This document shows positions 46,554 to 55,814 of a stretch of 64,000 nt of DNA, in pieces. The DNA is from Elioraea thermophila (ex Habib et al. 2022) (lineage in GTDB: Bacteria > Pseudomonadota > Alphaproteobacteria > Acetobacterales > Acetobacteraceae), in the NCBI RefSeq assembly GCF_003336755.1, contig NZ_QMDI01000005.1, positions 186,001-250,000 of the forward strand, given 5' to 3'. The stretch's first letter is position 1, and every line of letters begins with the position of its first letter. Below the pieces are notes generated by a model. It did not search any database, was not told the DNA's origin, and saw only the letters and a list, made by a program, of their open reading frames with translations. Made by a program: the position numbers and the translations under genes.

Positions 46554-48275
46554 TCACTCCTTGGTCTCGCCGGCGAGCTGCTGGTTCCGCCGCCGGATCG
46601 CCGCGCCGAGGATGTCGCCGAGCGAAGCCCCCGAATCGGCGGAGCCGAACTCGGCCATCGCCTGCTTCTCCTCCTCGACCTCCTTGGCCTTGATGGAGAG
46701 CTGCACGCGGCGGGCGGCACGCTCGACGGCGATGACCTTGGCATCCACCTTGTCGCCCACGCCGAAGCGGTCGGGCCGCTGGTCCTGGCGATCCTTGGCG
46801 AGATCCGCCTTGCGGATGAAGCCGGTGACGGCGTCGTCGATCTTCACTTCGATGCCGTTCGGCTGCACGGCGGTGACGACGCAGGTGACCACCTGCCCCT
46901 TCTGCAGGCGATCGAGCACGGCGGCGGCGGGGTCGTTGGTGAGCTGCTTGATGCCGAGGCTGATGCGCTCCTTCTCGACATCGACGTCGAGCACCTTCGC
47001 CTCGACGATGTCGCCCTTGGCATAGCGCTGGATCGCCACCTCGCCGGGCACGTCCCAGGCGAGGTCGGAGAGGTGCACCATGCCGTCGATGTCGCCGGGA
47101 AGCCCGATGAAGAGGCCGAACTCGGTGATGTTCTTCACCTCGCCCTTCACGGTGGAGCCGACGGGGTGCTTCTCCAGGAACTCCTCCCACGGGTTGCGCA
47201 TGCACTGCTTCAGCCCGAGCGAGATGCGACGCTTGGCGGCATCCACGTCGAGGATCATCACCTCCACCTCCTGCGAGGTGGAGACGATCTTGCCCGGGTG
47301 CACGTTCTTCTTGGTCCAGGACATCTCGGAGACGTGCACCAGGCCCTCGACCCCGGGTTCGAGTTCGACGAAGGCGCCGTAGTCGGTGATGTTGGTGACC
47401 CGGCCGGTGAACTTCGCGCCCACCGGATACTTGGCGGCGACCCCGTCCCACGGATCGGCCATCAGCTGCTTCATGCCGAGGCTGATGCGCTGCGTCTCGG
47501 GGTTGAAGCGGATCACCTGCACCTTCACCGTCTGGCCGACCTGCAGCGCCTCGGAGGGATGGTTGATGCGGCGCCAGGCGATGTCGGTGACGTGCAGCAG
47601 GCCGTCCACGCCGCCCAGGTCGACGAAGGCGCCGTAGTCGGTGATGTTCTTCACCACGCCCTCGAGCACCTGGCCTTCCTTCAGCCCCTGCACGAGTTCG
47701 GCGCGCTGTTCGGCGCGGGTTTCCTCGAGCACCGCGCGGCGCGAGACGACGATGTTGCCGCGCGCGCGGTCCATCTTGAGGATCATGAACGGCTGCGGCG
47801 TGCCCATCAGCGGGCCCACGTCGCGCACGGGGCGGATGTCGACCTGGCTTCCCGGCAGGAAGGCGACCGCGCCGCCGAGATCGACCGTGAAGCCGCCCTT
47901 GACGCGGCCGAAGATCACGCCCGTCACGCGCTGCTGGTTCTGGTAGGCCTTCTCCAGCGTGGTCCAGGCCTCCTCGCGGCGGGCCTTCTCGCGCGAGAGG
48001 ATGATCGAGCCGTCGCGGTCCTCGTAGCGCTCGACATAGACGTCGACGAGATCGCCCGGCTTCACCTCCGGCTTCTGGCCCGGGGCGGCGAACTCCTTCA
48101 GCGGCACCCGGCCCTCGGACTTCAGCCCGACATCGATGACGACCATGTCGCCGTCGATCCGCACCACCCGACCGGTGATGACGCTGCCGTCGAAGCCCGT
48201 GTCGCTGCCGAGGGTGGCATCGAGCAGGGCGGCGAAATCCTCGGTCTCTGCCGGGGCGGTGGCGGTACGGGCCAT
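46554..48275 (-). CDS. rpsA: 30S ribosomal protein S1
   Basis: This 573-residue protein has six S1 RNA-binding repeats, visible from recurrent G.V..I.DYGAFV.L motifs (KNITDYGAFVDLGG, TNITDYGAFVELEPG, KNITEFGLFIGLPG). It binds mRNA on the small subunit to help initiation. The ATG at 48275 begins MARTATAPAETEDFAAL, the normal alphaproteobacterial start. The 208-base gap from cmk contains two perfect hairpins that may control its level. Order aroA-cmk-rpsA is a widely conserved operon. Confidence 0.96.
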   Translation of the reverse strand: MARTATAPAETEDFAALLDATLGSDTGFDGSVITGRVVRIDGDMVVIDVGLKSEGRVPLKEFAAPGQKPEVKPGDLVDVYVERYEDRDGSIILSREKARREEAWTTLEKAYQNQQRVTGVIFGRVKGGFTVDLGGAVAFLPGSQVDIRPVRDVGPLMGTPQPFMILKMDRARGNIVVSRRAVLEETRAEQRAELVQGLKEGQVLEGVVKNITDYGAFVDLGGVDGLLHVTDIAWRRINHPSEALQVGQTVKVQVIRFNPETQRISLGMKQLMADPWDGVAAKYPVGAKFTGRVTNITDYGAFVELEPGVEGLVHVSEMSWTKKNVHPGKIVSTSQEVEVMILDVDAAKRRISLGLKQCMRNPWEEFLEKHPVGSTVKGEVKNITEFGLFIGLPGDIDGMVHLSDLAWDVPGEVAIQRYAKGDIVEAKVLDVDVEKERISLGIKQLTNDPAAAVLDRLQKGQVVTCVVTAVQPNGIEVKIDDAVTGFIRKADLAKDRQDQRPDRFGVGDKVDAKVIAVERAARRVQLSIKAKEVEEEKQAMAEFGSADSGASLGDILGAAIRRRNQQLAGETKE

Positions 48276-48331
48276 GCGGTGTCTGAGGTCCTTCGTCTTC
48301 GGGGTCGCGCATGCGACCGGGGTTTGCGCCC

Positions 48332-48383
48332 CTGCCCCCTCGGGGCAGACACGACTTCCCGGCCGTGCGTCGCGCGGGCCGGG
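48332..48383 (-). promoter_or_regulatory. Paired hairpins in the rpsA leader
   Basis: Two perfect inverted repeats lie in the 208-base cmk-rpsA gap. CTGCCCC/GGGGCAG at 48332-48338 and 48342-48348 has a 3-base loop. CCCGGCC/GGCCGGG at 48358-48364 and 48377-48383 has a 12-base loop. No U-run follows on the minus strand, so they are more likely leader structures, perhaps for S1 autoregulation, than terminators. Confidence 0.4.
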
Positions 48384-48483
48384 CGGGGGTTGAGGCTCTC
48401 GGGTCGTCCGGAAACGACCAACGGCGGGCGCCCGCGGGCAGCCCGCTCGTTCCTTCCCTCTCTCGCAGCCTGAAGCCACGAAG

Positions 48484-49137
48484 TCAAGCGCGGCCGAGCC
48501 TGTCGCGCACGATGGCCAGGGCTCGGGCGAAGGCGGCGTCGGCGTCGAGGTCGGTGGTGTCGAGCACGATCGCGTCGGCGGCAGGGCGGAGAGGGGCGAC
48601 GTCGCGGCTCGCGTCGCGGGCATCGCGGGCGCGCAGATCGGCGAGCACGGTCTCGAACGGGACCTCGACGCCTCGGCCCTTCAGTTCGAGCCAACGCCGC
48701 CGCGCCCGCTCCTCGTCCGAGGCGCTGACGAACAGCTTCAGGTCGGCGTCGGGGAAGACGACCGTGCCGATGTCCCGCCCGTCCAGCACGGCGCCGCGGG
48801 GTTCGGCGAACCGGCGCTGGAAGGCGAGCAAGGCGCGGCGCACGGCGGGGACGGCGGCGACCAGCGAAGCGGCACGATCGACCTCGGGCGCGCGCAGGTC
48901 GGCACGGCCGAGGTCCTGCGGAGCGAGCGCCTCCGCCTCCCGCGCCGCCACCGCCGGATCGGCCGGGTCCCCTCCGGCGTCGAGCACGCGCCGGCCCACA
49001 GCGCGATAGAGAAGCCCCGTGTCCAGATGGGGCAGATCGAGGGCGGCGGCGAGGCGGCGCGCCAGTGTGCCCTTGCCGGCGGCGGCCGGGCCGTCGACCG
49101 CGATCACCGGCCCACCGCGCCGGCCATCCTCGCTCAT
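48484..49137 (-). CDS. cmk: Cytidylate kinase
   Basis: This 217-residue enzyme phosphorylates CMP/dCMP with ATP. The P-loop [15 protein letters not shown] lies at about 16-30. [11 protein letters not shown] follows, and [22 protein letters not shown] is the CMP-kinase signature. C-terminal [10 protein letters not shown] is typical. Its ATG overlaps the aroA stop (ATGA). Confidence 0.96.
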   Translation of the reverse strand: MSEDGRRGGPVIAVDGPAAAGKGTLARRLAAALDLPHLDTGLLYRAVGRRVLDAGGDPADPAVAAREAEALAPQDLGRADLRAPEVDRAASLVAAVPAVRRALLAFQRRFAEPRGAVLDGRDIGTVVFPDADLKLFVSASDEERARRRWLELKGRGVEVPFETVLADLRARDARDASRDVAPLRPAADAIVLDTTDLDADAAFARALAIVRDRLGRA

Positions 49138-50483
49138 GCCGGAGCGATGGCGGCGCCGAGCGACCGCATCAGGTCGGCGAAGCCGGGAAAGGAGGTGTCG
49201 ATGAAAGATCCGTCGTCGATCTCCACCGGCTCACGGGTCACCTGGCCGAGCACGAGGAAACTCATCGCGATGCGATGGTCCATCCTGGTTGCGATCCTCG
49301 CCCCGCCGGGCGGCGGGTGGCCACGGCCGCGCACGATGAGGTCATCGCCCTCGATCGCGACCTCGGCCCCGCAGGCGGCGAGCCCCTCGGCGATGGCGGC
49401 GAGCCGGTCGGACTCCTTCACCCGCAGTTCCGCCAAGCCCCGCATGCGCGTCTCGCCGGCCGCACAGGCGGCGGCGACGGCGAGGATGGGGTATTCGTCG
49501 ATCATCGTCGGCGCGCGCTCGGGCGGCACCTCGACCCCGCGCAACGGCGAGGAGGAGACGGTGAGGTCGGCGACCCGCTCGCCCGCCTCCTCGCGTTCGT
49601 TCGCGATCTCGATGTCGGCCCCCATCTCGCGCAGCGTCTCGTAGAGGCCGGCGCGCAGCGGGTTCATCCCCACCCCCTCGAGCGTGACCGCGGAGCCCGG
49701 CACGAGCAGGGCGGCGACGGCGGGAAAGGCGGCCGAGGACGGATCGGCCGGAACGAGCACCGGGCGGGCCTCGAGCTCGGGCTGGCCGAGGAGACGGATC
49801 TCCCGGCCCCCGCCCGGCAGGACGGCGACGGAGACCTCGGCGCCGAAGCCCCTGAGCATGGTCTCGGTATGGTCGCGCGTGGGTTGGGGTTCCACCACCC
49901 GCGTCTCGCCGCGCGCACAGAGCCCGGCGAGCAGGATGGCAGACTTCACCTGGGCGGAGGCGACGGGGAGGGTGTAGTCGATCGGGCGGGGGTCGGCCGC
50001 ACCGCGCACCGCCATCGGCAACCGCCCGCCCGAGCGGGTGTGGAAGGCGGCGCCGCACTGGGTGAGAGGCTCGATCACCCGCCGCATCGGGCGGCGGCGC
50101 AGGCTCGCATCCCCCGTCATCACCGCGAACAGGTCGTGCCCGGCGAGAATGCCGGCGATCAGCCGGGCCGAGGTGCCGGAGTTGCCGAGGTCGAGCACGT
50201 CGTCGGGTTCGGCGAGCCCGCCCACGCCGCGCCCGAACACGGACCACGCGCCCTCCCCGTGCCGCACCACCTCCGCCCCCAACGCCCGCATGGCGGCCGC
50301 GGTGCGGCGCACGTCCTCGCCCTCGAGCAGGCCCTCGATGCGCGTCTCGCCGACCGCGAGGGCGCCGACCATCAGCGCGCGATGGCTGATCGACTTGTCG
50401 CCGGGCACGCGCGCCACGCCGGAGAGGGGGCCGAGCGGGCGGGTGGCGCGAAGCGGGATCGGAGCATTCGACGTGTCGGTCAT
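49134..50483 (-). CDS. aroA: 3-Phosphoshikimate 1-carboxyvinyltransferase (EPSP synthase)
   Basis: This 449-residue shikimate-pathway enzyme joins PEP and shikimate-3-phosphate. [17 protein letters not shown] near 28 binds the phosphosugar, [17 protein letters not shown] near 93 is the PEP loop, and [32 protein letters not shown] contains the catalytic region. The loop wording is closer to class II (Agrobacterium/Bacillus-type) enzymes. It is the first gene of the aroA-cmk-rpsA unit and is divergent from the TIGR02300 gene across 110 bases. Confidence 0.96.
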   Translation of the reverse strand: MTDTSNAPIPLRATRPLGPLSGVARVPGDKSISHRALMVGALAVGETRIEGLLEGEDVRRTAAAMRALGAEVVRHGEGAWSVFGRGVGGLAEPDDVLDLGNSGTSARLIAGILAGHDLFAVMTGDASLRRRPMRRVIEPLTQCGAAFHTRSGGRLPMAVRGAADPRPIDYTLPVASAQVKSAILLAGLCARGETRVVEPQPTRDHTETMLRGFGAEVSVAVLPGGGREIRLLGQPELEARPVLVPADPSSAAFPAVAALLVPGSAVTLEGVGMNPLRAGLYETLREMGADIEIANEREEAGERVADLTVSSSPLRGVEVPPERAPTMIDEYPILAVAAACAAGETRMRGLAELRVKESDRLAAIAEGLAACGAEVAIEGDDLIVRGRGHPPPGGARIATRMDHRIAMSFLVLGQVTREPVEIDDGSFIDTSFPGFADLMRSLGAAIAPA

Positions 50484-50593
50484 GGTCGGTCCGCGGCGGA
50501 GGGAGGCCGGGCCTGTAGCACGCCGGGCCGGGTTTGACAGGGCCGGGGCTTTGCGGGAGAAGCCCGCCTCTCGCGCCAGCGGAGCGGGGAACC

Positions 50594-50926
50594 ATGGTCA
50601 AGCCCGAACTCGGAACGAAGCGGATCTGCGTCGCCTGCGGGGCGAAATTCTACGACCTTCGCCGCACGCCGGTGACCTGCCCGAAATGCGGCGCCGAACA
50701 GCCGGCCGAACAACCGAAGCTTCGCCGCGGCGGCGGTACGGCGGAGGACAAGGTGAAACTCAAGCGTGCCGCCGCGCTCGAGCCCGCGCTGGAGGACGCC
50801 GACCTCGAGGTGGTGGTCGAGGACGCGGACGACGCGGTGCTGGAGGACGCCGAGGACCTGGAGGGCGAGGAGGATCTCGGCGCCGAGATCGAGGTCGAAC
50901 CCGGGGCGGACGACGAGGAGCGCTGA
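50594..50926 (+). CDS. TIGR02300 family zinc-ribbon protein
   Basis: This 110-residue protein has an N-terminal zinc ribbon with two CxxC pairs, at about C12/C15 ([12 protein letters not shown]) and C29/C32 (TCPKCGAE). A Lys-rich joint and a strongly acidic tail of Asp/Glu repeats follow. It matches the TIGR02300 family, which is mostly alphaproteobacterial and commonly sits beside aroA. Its function is unknown. The acidic tail may make it a protein-binding or RNA-polymerase-associated factor, which is speculative. Confidence 0.88.
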   Translation: MVKPELGTKRICVACGAKFYDLRRTPVTCPKCGAEQPAEQPKLRRGGGTAEDKVKLKRAAALEPALEDADLEVVVEDADDAVLEDAEDLEGEEDLGAEIEVEPGADDEER

Positions 50927-51014
50927 GCGCCGCTGCCACGCCGCCCGCGCCGGGTGCGCACGCGGCCGCCCTGCGCTAGGGTCTCGGGCGATAAGCCGTA
51001 GCGGGGAGCCGCCC

Positions 51015-51350
51015 ATGTTCATCGCCACCAACCGCTTCCGCGTCATTCCCTCCGAGACGGAAGCCTTCGAACGTGCCTGGCTGACGCGCGAGAGTCACCT
51101 GAAGTCGGTTCCCGGGTTCGTCGTGTTCCACCTCCTGCGCGGGCCCGCGGCGGAGGATCACGTGCTCTATTCCTCGTTCTCCGTGTGGGAGAGCCGGGAG
51201 GCCTTCGAGGCCTGGACGCGCTCAGAGGCCTTTCGCCGCGCGCATGCCGGGGCGGGCCAGACCAAGCCGACGACGCTCGGGCCCCCGCAGTTCGAGGGTT
51301 TCGAGGTGCTGCAAACCATCCGCGCGCGCGAGGACGCGCCTCTCGCCTGA
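51015..51350 (+). CDS. IsdG/HmoA-like heme-degrading monooxygenase
   Basis: This 111-residue protein has the ABM-type ferredoxin-like fold. The IsdG-type catalytic triad positions are all filled: N6 in IATNRF, W67 in FEAWTRS and H77 in FRRAHAG, against N7/W67/H77 in Staphylococcus IsdG. FERAWLTRESHLKSVPGF is also typical of the HmoA/IsdG group. It would open heme to release iron. The ATG at 51015 follows CGGGGAG. It converges on the RidA gene. Confidence 0.85.
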   Translation: MFIATNRFRVIPSETEAFERAWLTRESHLKSVPGFVVFHLLRGPAAEDHVLYSSFSVWESREAFEAWTRSEAFRRAHAGAGQTKPTTLGPPQFEGFEVLQTIRAREDAPLA

Positions 51351-51378
51351 CGCGGGCACGCCGCGTCCGGCGACAGGG

Positions 51379-51774
51379 TCACGCGGCGGCGATCAGTTCG
51401 ACCTCGATCGCGCAGCGCGGATCGGCGAGCCCGGCGACGATCACCTGGGTCGAGGCGGGTGGGACGCGGCCGGCGAGCCACGCATCGCGCGCCGCCTGCC
51501 AGGGCGCGCGGGCCTCGCGCGTGGTGAGGTACGTGGTGAGCTTGACGATGTTCCCCTCGTCCATGCCGCCGTGCGCGAGCGCGGCGCGAAGATGGGCGAT
51601 GACGAGCGCGGCCTGGTCGGCGAGGCTGTCGGGAACCGACCCGTCGGGCGCGACGGGCAGCTGGCCGGAGACGAACAGCCAACGCGCGGCACCCGCGACC
51701 TCGGCGGTCATCGAATAGTGGGCGGCCGGCCGCGGCAGGGCGGGCGGATCGCTGAAGCGGATCGTCGCGGTCAT
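51379..51774 (-). CDS. RidA family (YjgF/YER057c/UK114) protein
   Basis: This 131-residue trimeric enzyme family hydrolyses reactive enamines/imines made by PLP enzymes. FVSGQLPVAPDGSVP, DQAALVIAHLRAALAHGGM and NIVKLTTYLT are family blocks, and CAIEVELIA is the C-terminal motif. The catalytic Arg usually in the GLADPR...IE region is R119 or a neighbour. It overlaps the preceding DUF3253 gene by ATGA. Confidence 0.9.
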   Translation of the reverse strand: MTATIRFSDPPALPRPAAHYSMTAEVAGAARWLFVSGQLPVAPDGSVPDSLADQAALVIAHLRAALAHGGMDEGNIVKLTTYLTTREARAPWQAARDAWLAGRVPPASTQVIVAGLADPRCAIEVELIAAA

Positions 51775-52055
51775 TCCCTCTCCGTTTCGTTGCGGATGCG
51801 CAGCCGAATCACCCCCCTCGCCTCAGTCGGCGAAATGGGCCTTCCCTTGCGCAGCACCTCGATCCGCCCCGCATCGGCGAGCCGGAAGGCCTCGCGCCGC
51901 ACCGGATGCATCAGGAGGCGCCAGACCCGCTCGTCGGGCCCGGCAAGGGCACGCGCCACTTCCGAGGGGCAGATGGACTTGGCGGGGCCGCGTTCGGCGC
52001 AAAGCCGGAGGATGGTCTCGGCGATCGCGGCGGGATCGACGGCGGGGCCGCTCAT
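51771..52055 (-). CDS. DUF3253 protein
   Basis: This 94-residue protein has an all-helical then beta-hairpin winged-helix look. It contains ILRLCAERGPAKSICPSEVARAL, VWRLLMHPVRREAFRLADAGRIEVLRKG and a closing GVIRLR strand. These match DUF3253, a small putative DNA-binding family often found next to photolyase genes in alphaproteobacteria. It overlaps both neighbours by 4 bases (photolyase upstream, RidA downstream). Confidence 0.87.
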   Translation of the reverse strand: MSGPAVDPAAIAETILRLCAERGPAKSICPSEVARALAGPDERVWRLLMHPVRREAFRLADAGRIEVLRKGRPISPTEARGVIRLRIRNETERE

Positions 52056-53560
52056 GCCTCGAGATCGAGCACCGGCTGATCGACCGTCGGGCGGCGCGGC
52101 CGGCGCGCACCCACCTGCCTGAGGCCGGAGCGGCGTGAGCCGTGCCGTTCCTGGATCTCATCCGCCACCGCGCGGTAGGCGGCACCGCGGCGCACACCCC
52201 ACAGGCGCTCGCGCGCACGAGCGGCGAGCGCGTTGGCGTCGCCGATGGGGGGCGGATAGCCGCGCACGCCGATGAGCCAAGGGCGGTGGATGGCGGGCGC
52301 CGCGATGTCCGCCAGTTCCGGCACCCAGCGACGGATGAACCGCCCCTCCGGATCCTGGTCCTCGCTCTGCTTGATCGGCGAGTACATGCGGATGGTGTTC
52401 ACCCCCGTCGTTGCGGACTGCATCTGCACCTGGCTCCAGTGGATGCCCGGTTCGTAGTCGGCGAACAGGCGGGCCAGATGCAGCCCCACCGCGCGCCAAT
52501 CGAGCCAGAGATGCATGCTGGCCACAGAGACGAGCATGGCGCGGGCGCGGAAGTTGAGCCAGCCCGTCTCGCTCAGGCAGCGCATGCAGGCATCGAGGAA
52601 GGGCCAACCGGTCTCACCCTTCGCCCAGCGCTCGAACCGTTCCGTGCCCGCACCGTCGCTGCGCAGGCCCTCGTAGGCCGGGTGCAGCGCACGATGCTCG
52701 AGCGCGGGCTCGGTCTCCAGCTTCTGGATGAAATGCGAGTGCCAGGCGAGGCGCGTGAGGAAGCTGTCGATGCCTTCGCGCAACGGCTTCGCCGCCGTGT
52801 TGCGGGCGGCCTGCGCGGCCTGCCAGGCCTCGCGGATGGAGAGGGCACCGGTGGCGAAATGCTGCGACAGGCGCGAGCAGGCCTCCCAGCCGGCGAGCGG
52901 AGAGGACATCGCGCAGCGATAGGTCTCCGCCCGGCCGGAGAGGAAGGAGGCGAGCAGCGCCAGCGCCGCCCGCCGCCCACCGCGGGTCCGCCCGGGGCAG
53001 GGGTCGGGAGCGAGGCCGAGGTCGCGTTCGTCCGGGATCGCGCCCGGCTCGAGGCCGAGGGGGGCAAGCGCGCGCGGGAGCTGCACGATGGGAGCGCGCA
53101 CGAACGCCTCGAACCGCCTCGCCCAGCCATCGCGCGAGGCAAGCGCGCGGACCGCCCCGTTCTGGCGGGGTTCGGCGAAGGGAATGCCGTGCGCGCGGGC
53201 CCAGGCGCGCACGCGGCGATCGCGCGCATATCCCCAGGCCCCCGTGGTCTCCTGATGCGCCCACAGGCCCGCGATGCCGAAGCGGGCGCGGATCTCCTCC
53301 AGCACCTCCACCGCATCGCCGACCCGCACCACCAGCGGCTGGCCGAGCGCGGCGAGATCGACGCGCAACTCGGCCGCCGCCTCGGCGAAGACACGATACT
53401 GGCGCGCCGACGCGTCAGGCTGCCGCCACAGCTCGGGCTCGACGATCCAGAGCGGCAGCACGGGCCCGCGTGCCGCGGCTTCGGCCAGCGGCGCGTGGTC
53501 GGCCGGCCGCAGATCGCGCTTGAACCACACGACGTGGAAAGGCCCGTTTCGCACGTCCAC
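52052..53560 (-). CDS. Cryptochrome/DNA photolyase family flavoprotein
   Basis: This 502-residue protein has an N-terminal antenna Rossmann domain (VVWFKRDLRPADHAPLAEAA) and a C-terminal FAD domain. WHSHFIQKLETEPALE, GWPFLDACMRCLSETGWLNFRARAMLVS and DYEPGIHWSQVQMQSATTGVNTIR match the FAD/DNA-binding region. It uses blue light to repair pyrimidine dimers or to signal. The WHSHFIQKLE wording differs from E. coli class I enzymes, so the subclass is left open. Operon with DUF3253 and RidA. Confidence 0.93.
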   Translation of the reverse strand: MDVRNGPFHVVWFKRDLRPADHAPLAEAAARGPVLPLWIVEPELWRQPDASARQYRVFAEAAAELRVDLAALGQPLVVRVGDAVEVLEEIRARFGIAGLWAHQETTGAWGYARDRRVRAWARAHGIPFAEPRQNGAVRALASRDGWARRFEAFVRAPIVQLPRALAPLGLEPGAIPDERDLGLAPDPCPGRTRGGRRAALALLASFLSGRAETYRCAMSSPLAGWEACSRLSQHFATGALSIREAWQAAQAARNTAAKPLREGIDSFLTRLAWHSHFIQKLETEPALEHRALHPAYEGLRSDGAGTERFERWAKGETGWPFLDACMRCLSETGWLNFRARAMLVSVASMHLWLDWRAVGLHLARLFADYEPGIHWSQVQMQSATTGVNTIRMYSPIKQSEDQDPEGRFIRRWVPELADIAAPAIHRPWLIGVRGYPPPIGDANALAARARERLWGVRRGAAYRAVADEIQERHGSRRSGLRQVGARRPRRPTVDQPVLDLEA

Positions 53561-53602
53561 TCAGGTAGGCCGCCGCGCCCGTCGGTCCAGGCCGGCGTCG
53601 GC

Positions 53603-54361
53603 TCAGGCGGGCGACGGCAGGACGTCGGCGGGTTCCGGACCGAACACCTCGTCGGGGGTTCCGTCGGCGACGATGCGGCCGCCATCGAGGCGAAGCACGC
53701 GGGTGCACCAGCGGCGGATCAGGGTCCGGTCGTGGCTCGCGAAGACCAGGATCTCCGCCTCGCTCACCAGCTTCTCGAGCCGGGCATTCGCGCGGGCGAG
53801 GAAGGTCTCGTCGCCGGCTGCGATCCACTCGTCCATCAGCAGGATATCGGGCTCGATCGCGGTCGCCATGGCGAAGGCGAGCCGGATCGACATGCCGGCG
53901 GAGTAGGAGTGGATGGGTACGTCGAGGAAGTCGCCGAGATCGGCGAAGGCCGCGACCTCGGCCTCGAAGGCAGCCGTTTCGGACGGGGAAAGGCCGAGGT
54001 AGAGCGCGCGCAGGCGGATGTTCTCCCGCCCCGTCGACAGGATGTCCATGCCGGCGGCGGTATCGATGAGCGTGCCGACGCGGCCTTCGACCAGCAGCGA
54101 CCCCCGCACCGGCTCGTAGATGCCGGCGAGCGTGCGCAAGAGAGTCGTCTTGCCCGCCCCGTTGTGGCCGACCAGGCCGACGCGTTCGCCGCGTTCGATG
54201 GTGAACGAGAGATCCTGCAGCGCGGCGATGACGAGGCGGTTGCGCGAGTCCTGCTGCAACCGCCGGCTCACCGAGCCCAACAGGCGTTTCTTCAGGCTGC
54301 GCGACTCGTAATGATAGAGCGGGAACTCGATGCGCAGCCCGCGCGCGACGATCCGGCTCAT
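53603..54361 (-). CDS. Polysaccharide export ABC transporter ATP-binding protein (KpsT/Wzt type)
   Basis: This 252-residue ATPase has Walker [10 protein letters not shown] near 65, signature [17 protein letters not shown] and Walker [42 protein letters not shown] is typical of the ABC-2 polysaccharide/lipopolysaccharide exporters. The C-terminal carbohydrate-binding domain found in Wzt is absent, as in KpsT. The ATG at 54361 is chosen. The preceding reading lies in the permease C-terminal region. It follows the permease gene by 14 bases. Confidence 0.92.
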   Translation of the reverse strand: MSRIVARGLRIEFPLYHYESRSLKKRLLGSVSRRLQQDSRNRLVIAALQDLSFTIERGERVGLVGHNGAGKTTLLRTLAGIYEPVRGSLLVEGRVGTLIDTAAGMDILSTGRENIRLRALYLGLSPSETAAFEAEVAAFADLGDFLDVPIHSYSAGMSIRLAFAMATAIEPDILLMDEWIAAGDETFLARANARLEKLVSEAEILVFASHDRTLIRRWCTRVLRLDGGRIVADGTPDEVFGPEPADVLPSPA

Positions 54362-54375
54362 CCCGCCCGCCCCGG

Positions 54376-55209
54376 TCAAACCCAGAACGCGATGCGCCGT
54401 CGCAGACGCACGAACAGCGCGAAGGCGAGCGCGGACGCCACCCCCGCGTAGCCCAAGGCAGCGAGCCAGATCGCGACGTCGGGCATGTACCCCAGCATGG
54501 GGGCCCGCACGCTCTCCAGCAAGGGAAAGACGGGGTTGAGCAGGAGCCAGTCGCGATGCTCGCCGAGCTGTTCCGCCTTCCACAGGATGGGCGTCACGAA
54601 GAAGGCAAGCTGCAGCACACTCGCCACCACGGGCGGAACGTCACGGAACCGTGCCGACACCATGCCCAGGAAGAAGGCAGCCGCGCACAGCGCGACGGCC
54701 ATGACGGCGAGCCCAAGCGGCAGGAACAACGTCCCCACCCCGGGAGCCACTCCGAAGATCACTGCCACGACGACGAACACGGGCAGCGTGAGCGCAGCGT
54801 TCAGCGCGCTGCGGAAGAGGTTGCGCAGGACGTGCACCGTGTAGGGAAGTCGCACTTGGCGAATGATCGGCTCGGCGGCGATGAAGGTCTGGCAGGCATC
54901 CGTCAGCGCCTGCTGAACCCATGACCACACGATGAGCCCTGCGGCGAGATGCGGCACGTAACGTTCCGTCTGCACCCGGAACAGCAGTGGATAGAGGGTC
55001 CCCAAGGCGCCGACCGTCACGGCGAGCGAGAGCGTGATCCAGATCGGGCCCAGGACGGAACCGCGGAAGCGATTGCGCAGATCAAGCAAGGCAAGCCGAG
55101 CCGCGAGCCGCCACTGCGCGGTGCCCCGGCGCAGATCGTCGAGCGCGCGTTCGAGGTCACGGCCATCGGCCGCGTCGTAGACGTAGCGGGGAGCGGTCCT
55201 GATCGACAT
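54376..55209 (-). CDS. Polysaccharide export ABC transporter permease (KpsM/Wzm type)
   Basis: This 277-residue ABC-2 permease has six hydrophobic segments. LALLDLRNRFRGSVLGPIWITLS is the conserved amphipathic N-terminal helix and TM1. FFVTPILWKAEQL and a LLNPVFPLLESVRAPMLG block occur late. It pairs with the ATPase to export a surface glycan. ATG at 55209 has AAGGG six bases upstream. GTG at 55227 is an alternative. No glycosyltransferases are adjacent. Confidence 0.93.
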   Translation of the reverse strand: MSIRTAPRYVYDAADGRDLERALDDLRRGTAQWRLAARLALLDLRNRFRGSVLGPIWITLSLAVTVGALGTLYPLLFRVQTERYVPHLAAGLIVWSWVQQALTDACQTFIAAEPIIRQVRLPYTVHVLRNLFRSALNAALTLPVFVVVAVIFGVAPGVGTLFLPLGLAVMAVALCAAAFFLGMVSARFRDVPPVVASVLQLAFFVTPILWKAEQLGEHRDWLLLNPVFPLLESVRAPMLGYMPDVAIWLAALGYAGVASALAFALFVRLRRRIAFWV

Positions 55210-55288
55210 CGATGCCCTTGGCTGCACGCCGCAGCCTTAGGGGCAAGGTGCGGCTGAGACAAGCCCAAGCGCCGGGAGGACGGGGTCG

Positions 55289-55678
55289 TCAGGCGAGATC
55301 GATCGCGCAGGCCTTGAGGTCCTCGAGCCGGCAGACGGCGAGCGCGGCCTCGTGGCTTGCGGCGAGCACCACGCGCGGCGCGCAGCCGGCCTCGAACGCC
55401 TCCTGCCAGCGCGCGGCGCAGAGGCACCAGCGGTCGCCCGGCTTCAGCCCCGGGAAGCCCCACTCGGGGCGGGGCGTCACCAGGTCGTTGCCGCGGCTGC
55501 GGGAGAAGGCGAGAAACTCGGCGGTCATCACCGCGCACACCGTGTGCAGCCCGACATCCCGCGAATCCGTGTTGCAGCACCCGTCGCGAAACCAACCCGT
55601 GAGCGGGTCGTAGGAACAGGGGGCGAGCGGCCCGCCGAGCACGTTCCTCGCTCCCTTCTCGCCGCCGTCGCGTGGCAT
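55289..55678 (-). CDS. DUF2237 family protein
   Basis: This 129-residue protein matches the DUF2237 family by length and blocks: NVLGGPLAPCSYDPLTGWFRDGCCNT, HTVCAVMTAEFLAFSRSRGNDL, GLKPGDRWCLCAARW and LEDLKACAIDL. Seven Cys residues are present, several of them conserved. Function is unknown. ATG 55678 has AAGGAGAGG upstream. The longer reading from 55852 overlaps the divergent MBL gene and is rejected. Confidence 0.9.
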   Translation of the reverse strand: MPRDGGEKGARNVLGGPLAPCSYDPLTGWFRDGCCNTDSRDVGLHTVCAVMTAEFLAFSRSRGNDLVTPRPEWGFPGLKPGDRWCLCAARWQEAFEAGCAPRVVLAASHEAALAVCRLEDLKACAIDLA

Positions 55679-55814
55679 CGGCCTCTCCTTGTCTCCGCGG
55701 GAGGTGGGGCGAAGGGCGGCAGCCGCCAAGCCCCGGGGCTCACGGCTCCGTGCAGAGCAGGCGCGCGCGCGCCCTGCTAGCGCTAGGCGGCCGAAACGCT
55801 CTGGGAGAGGAACG

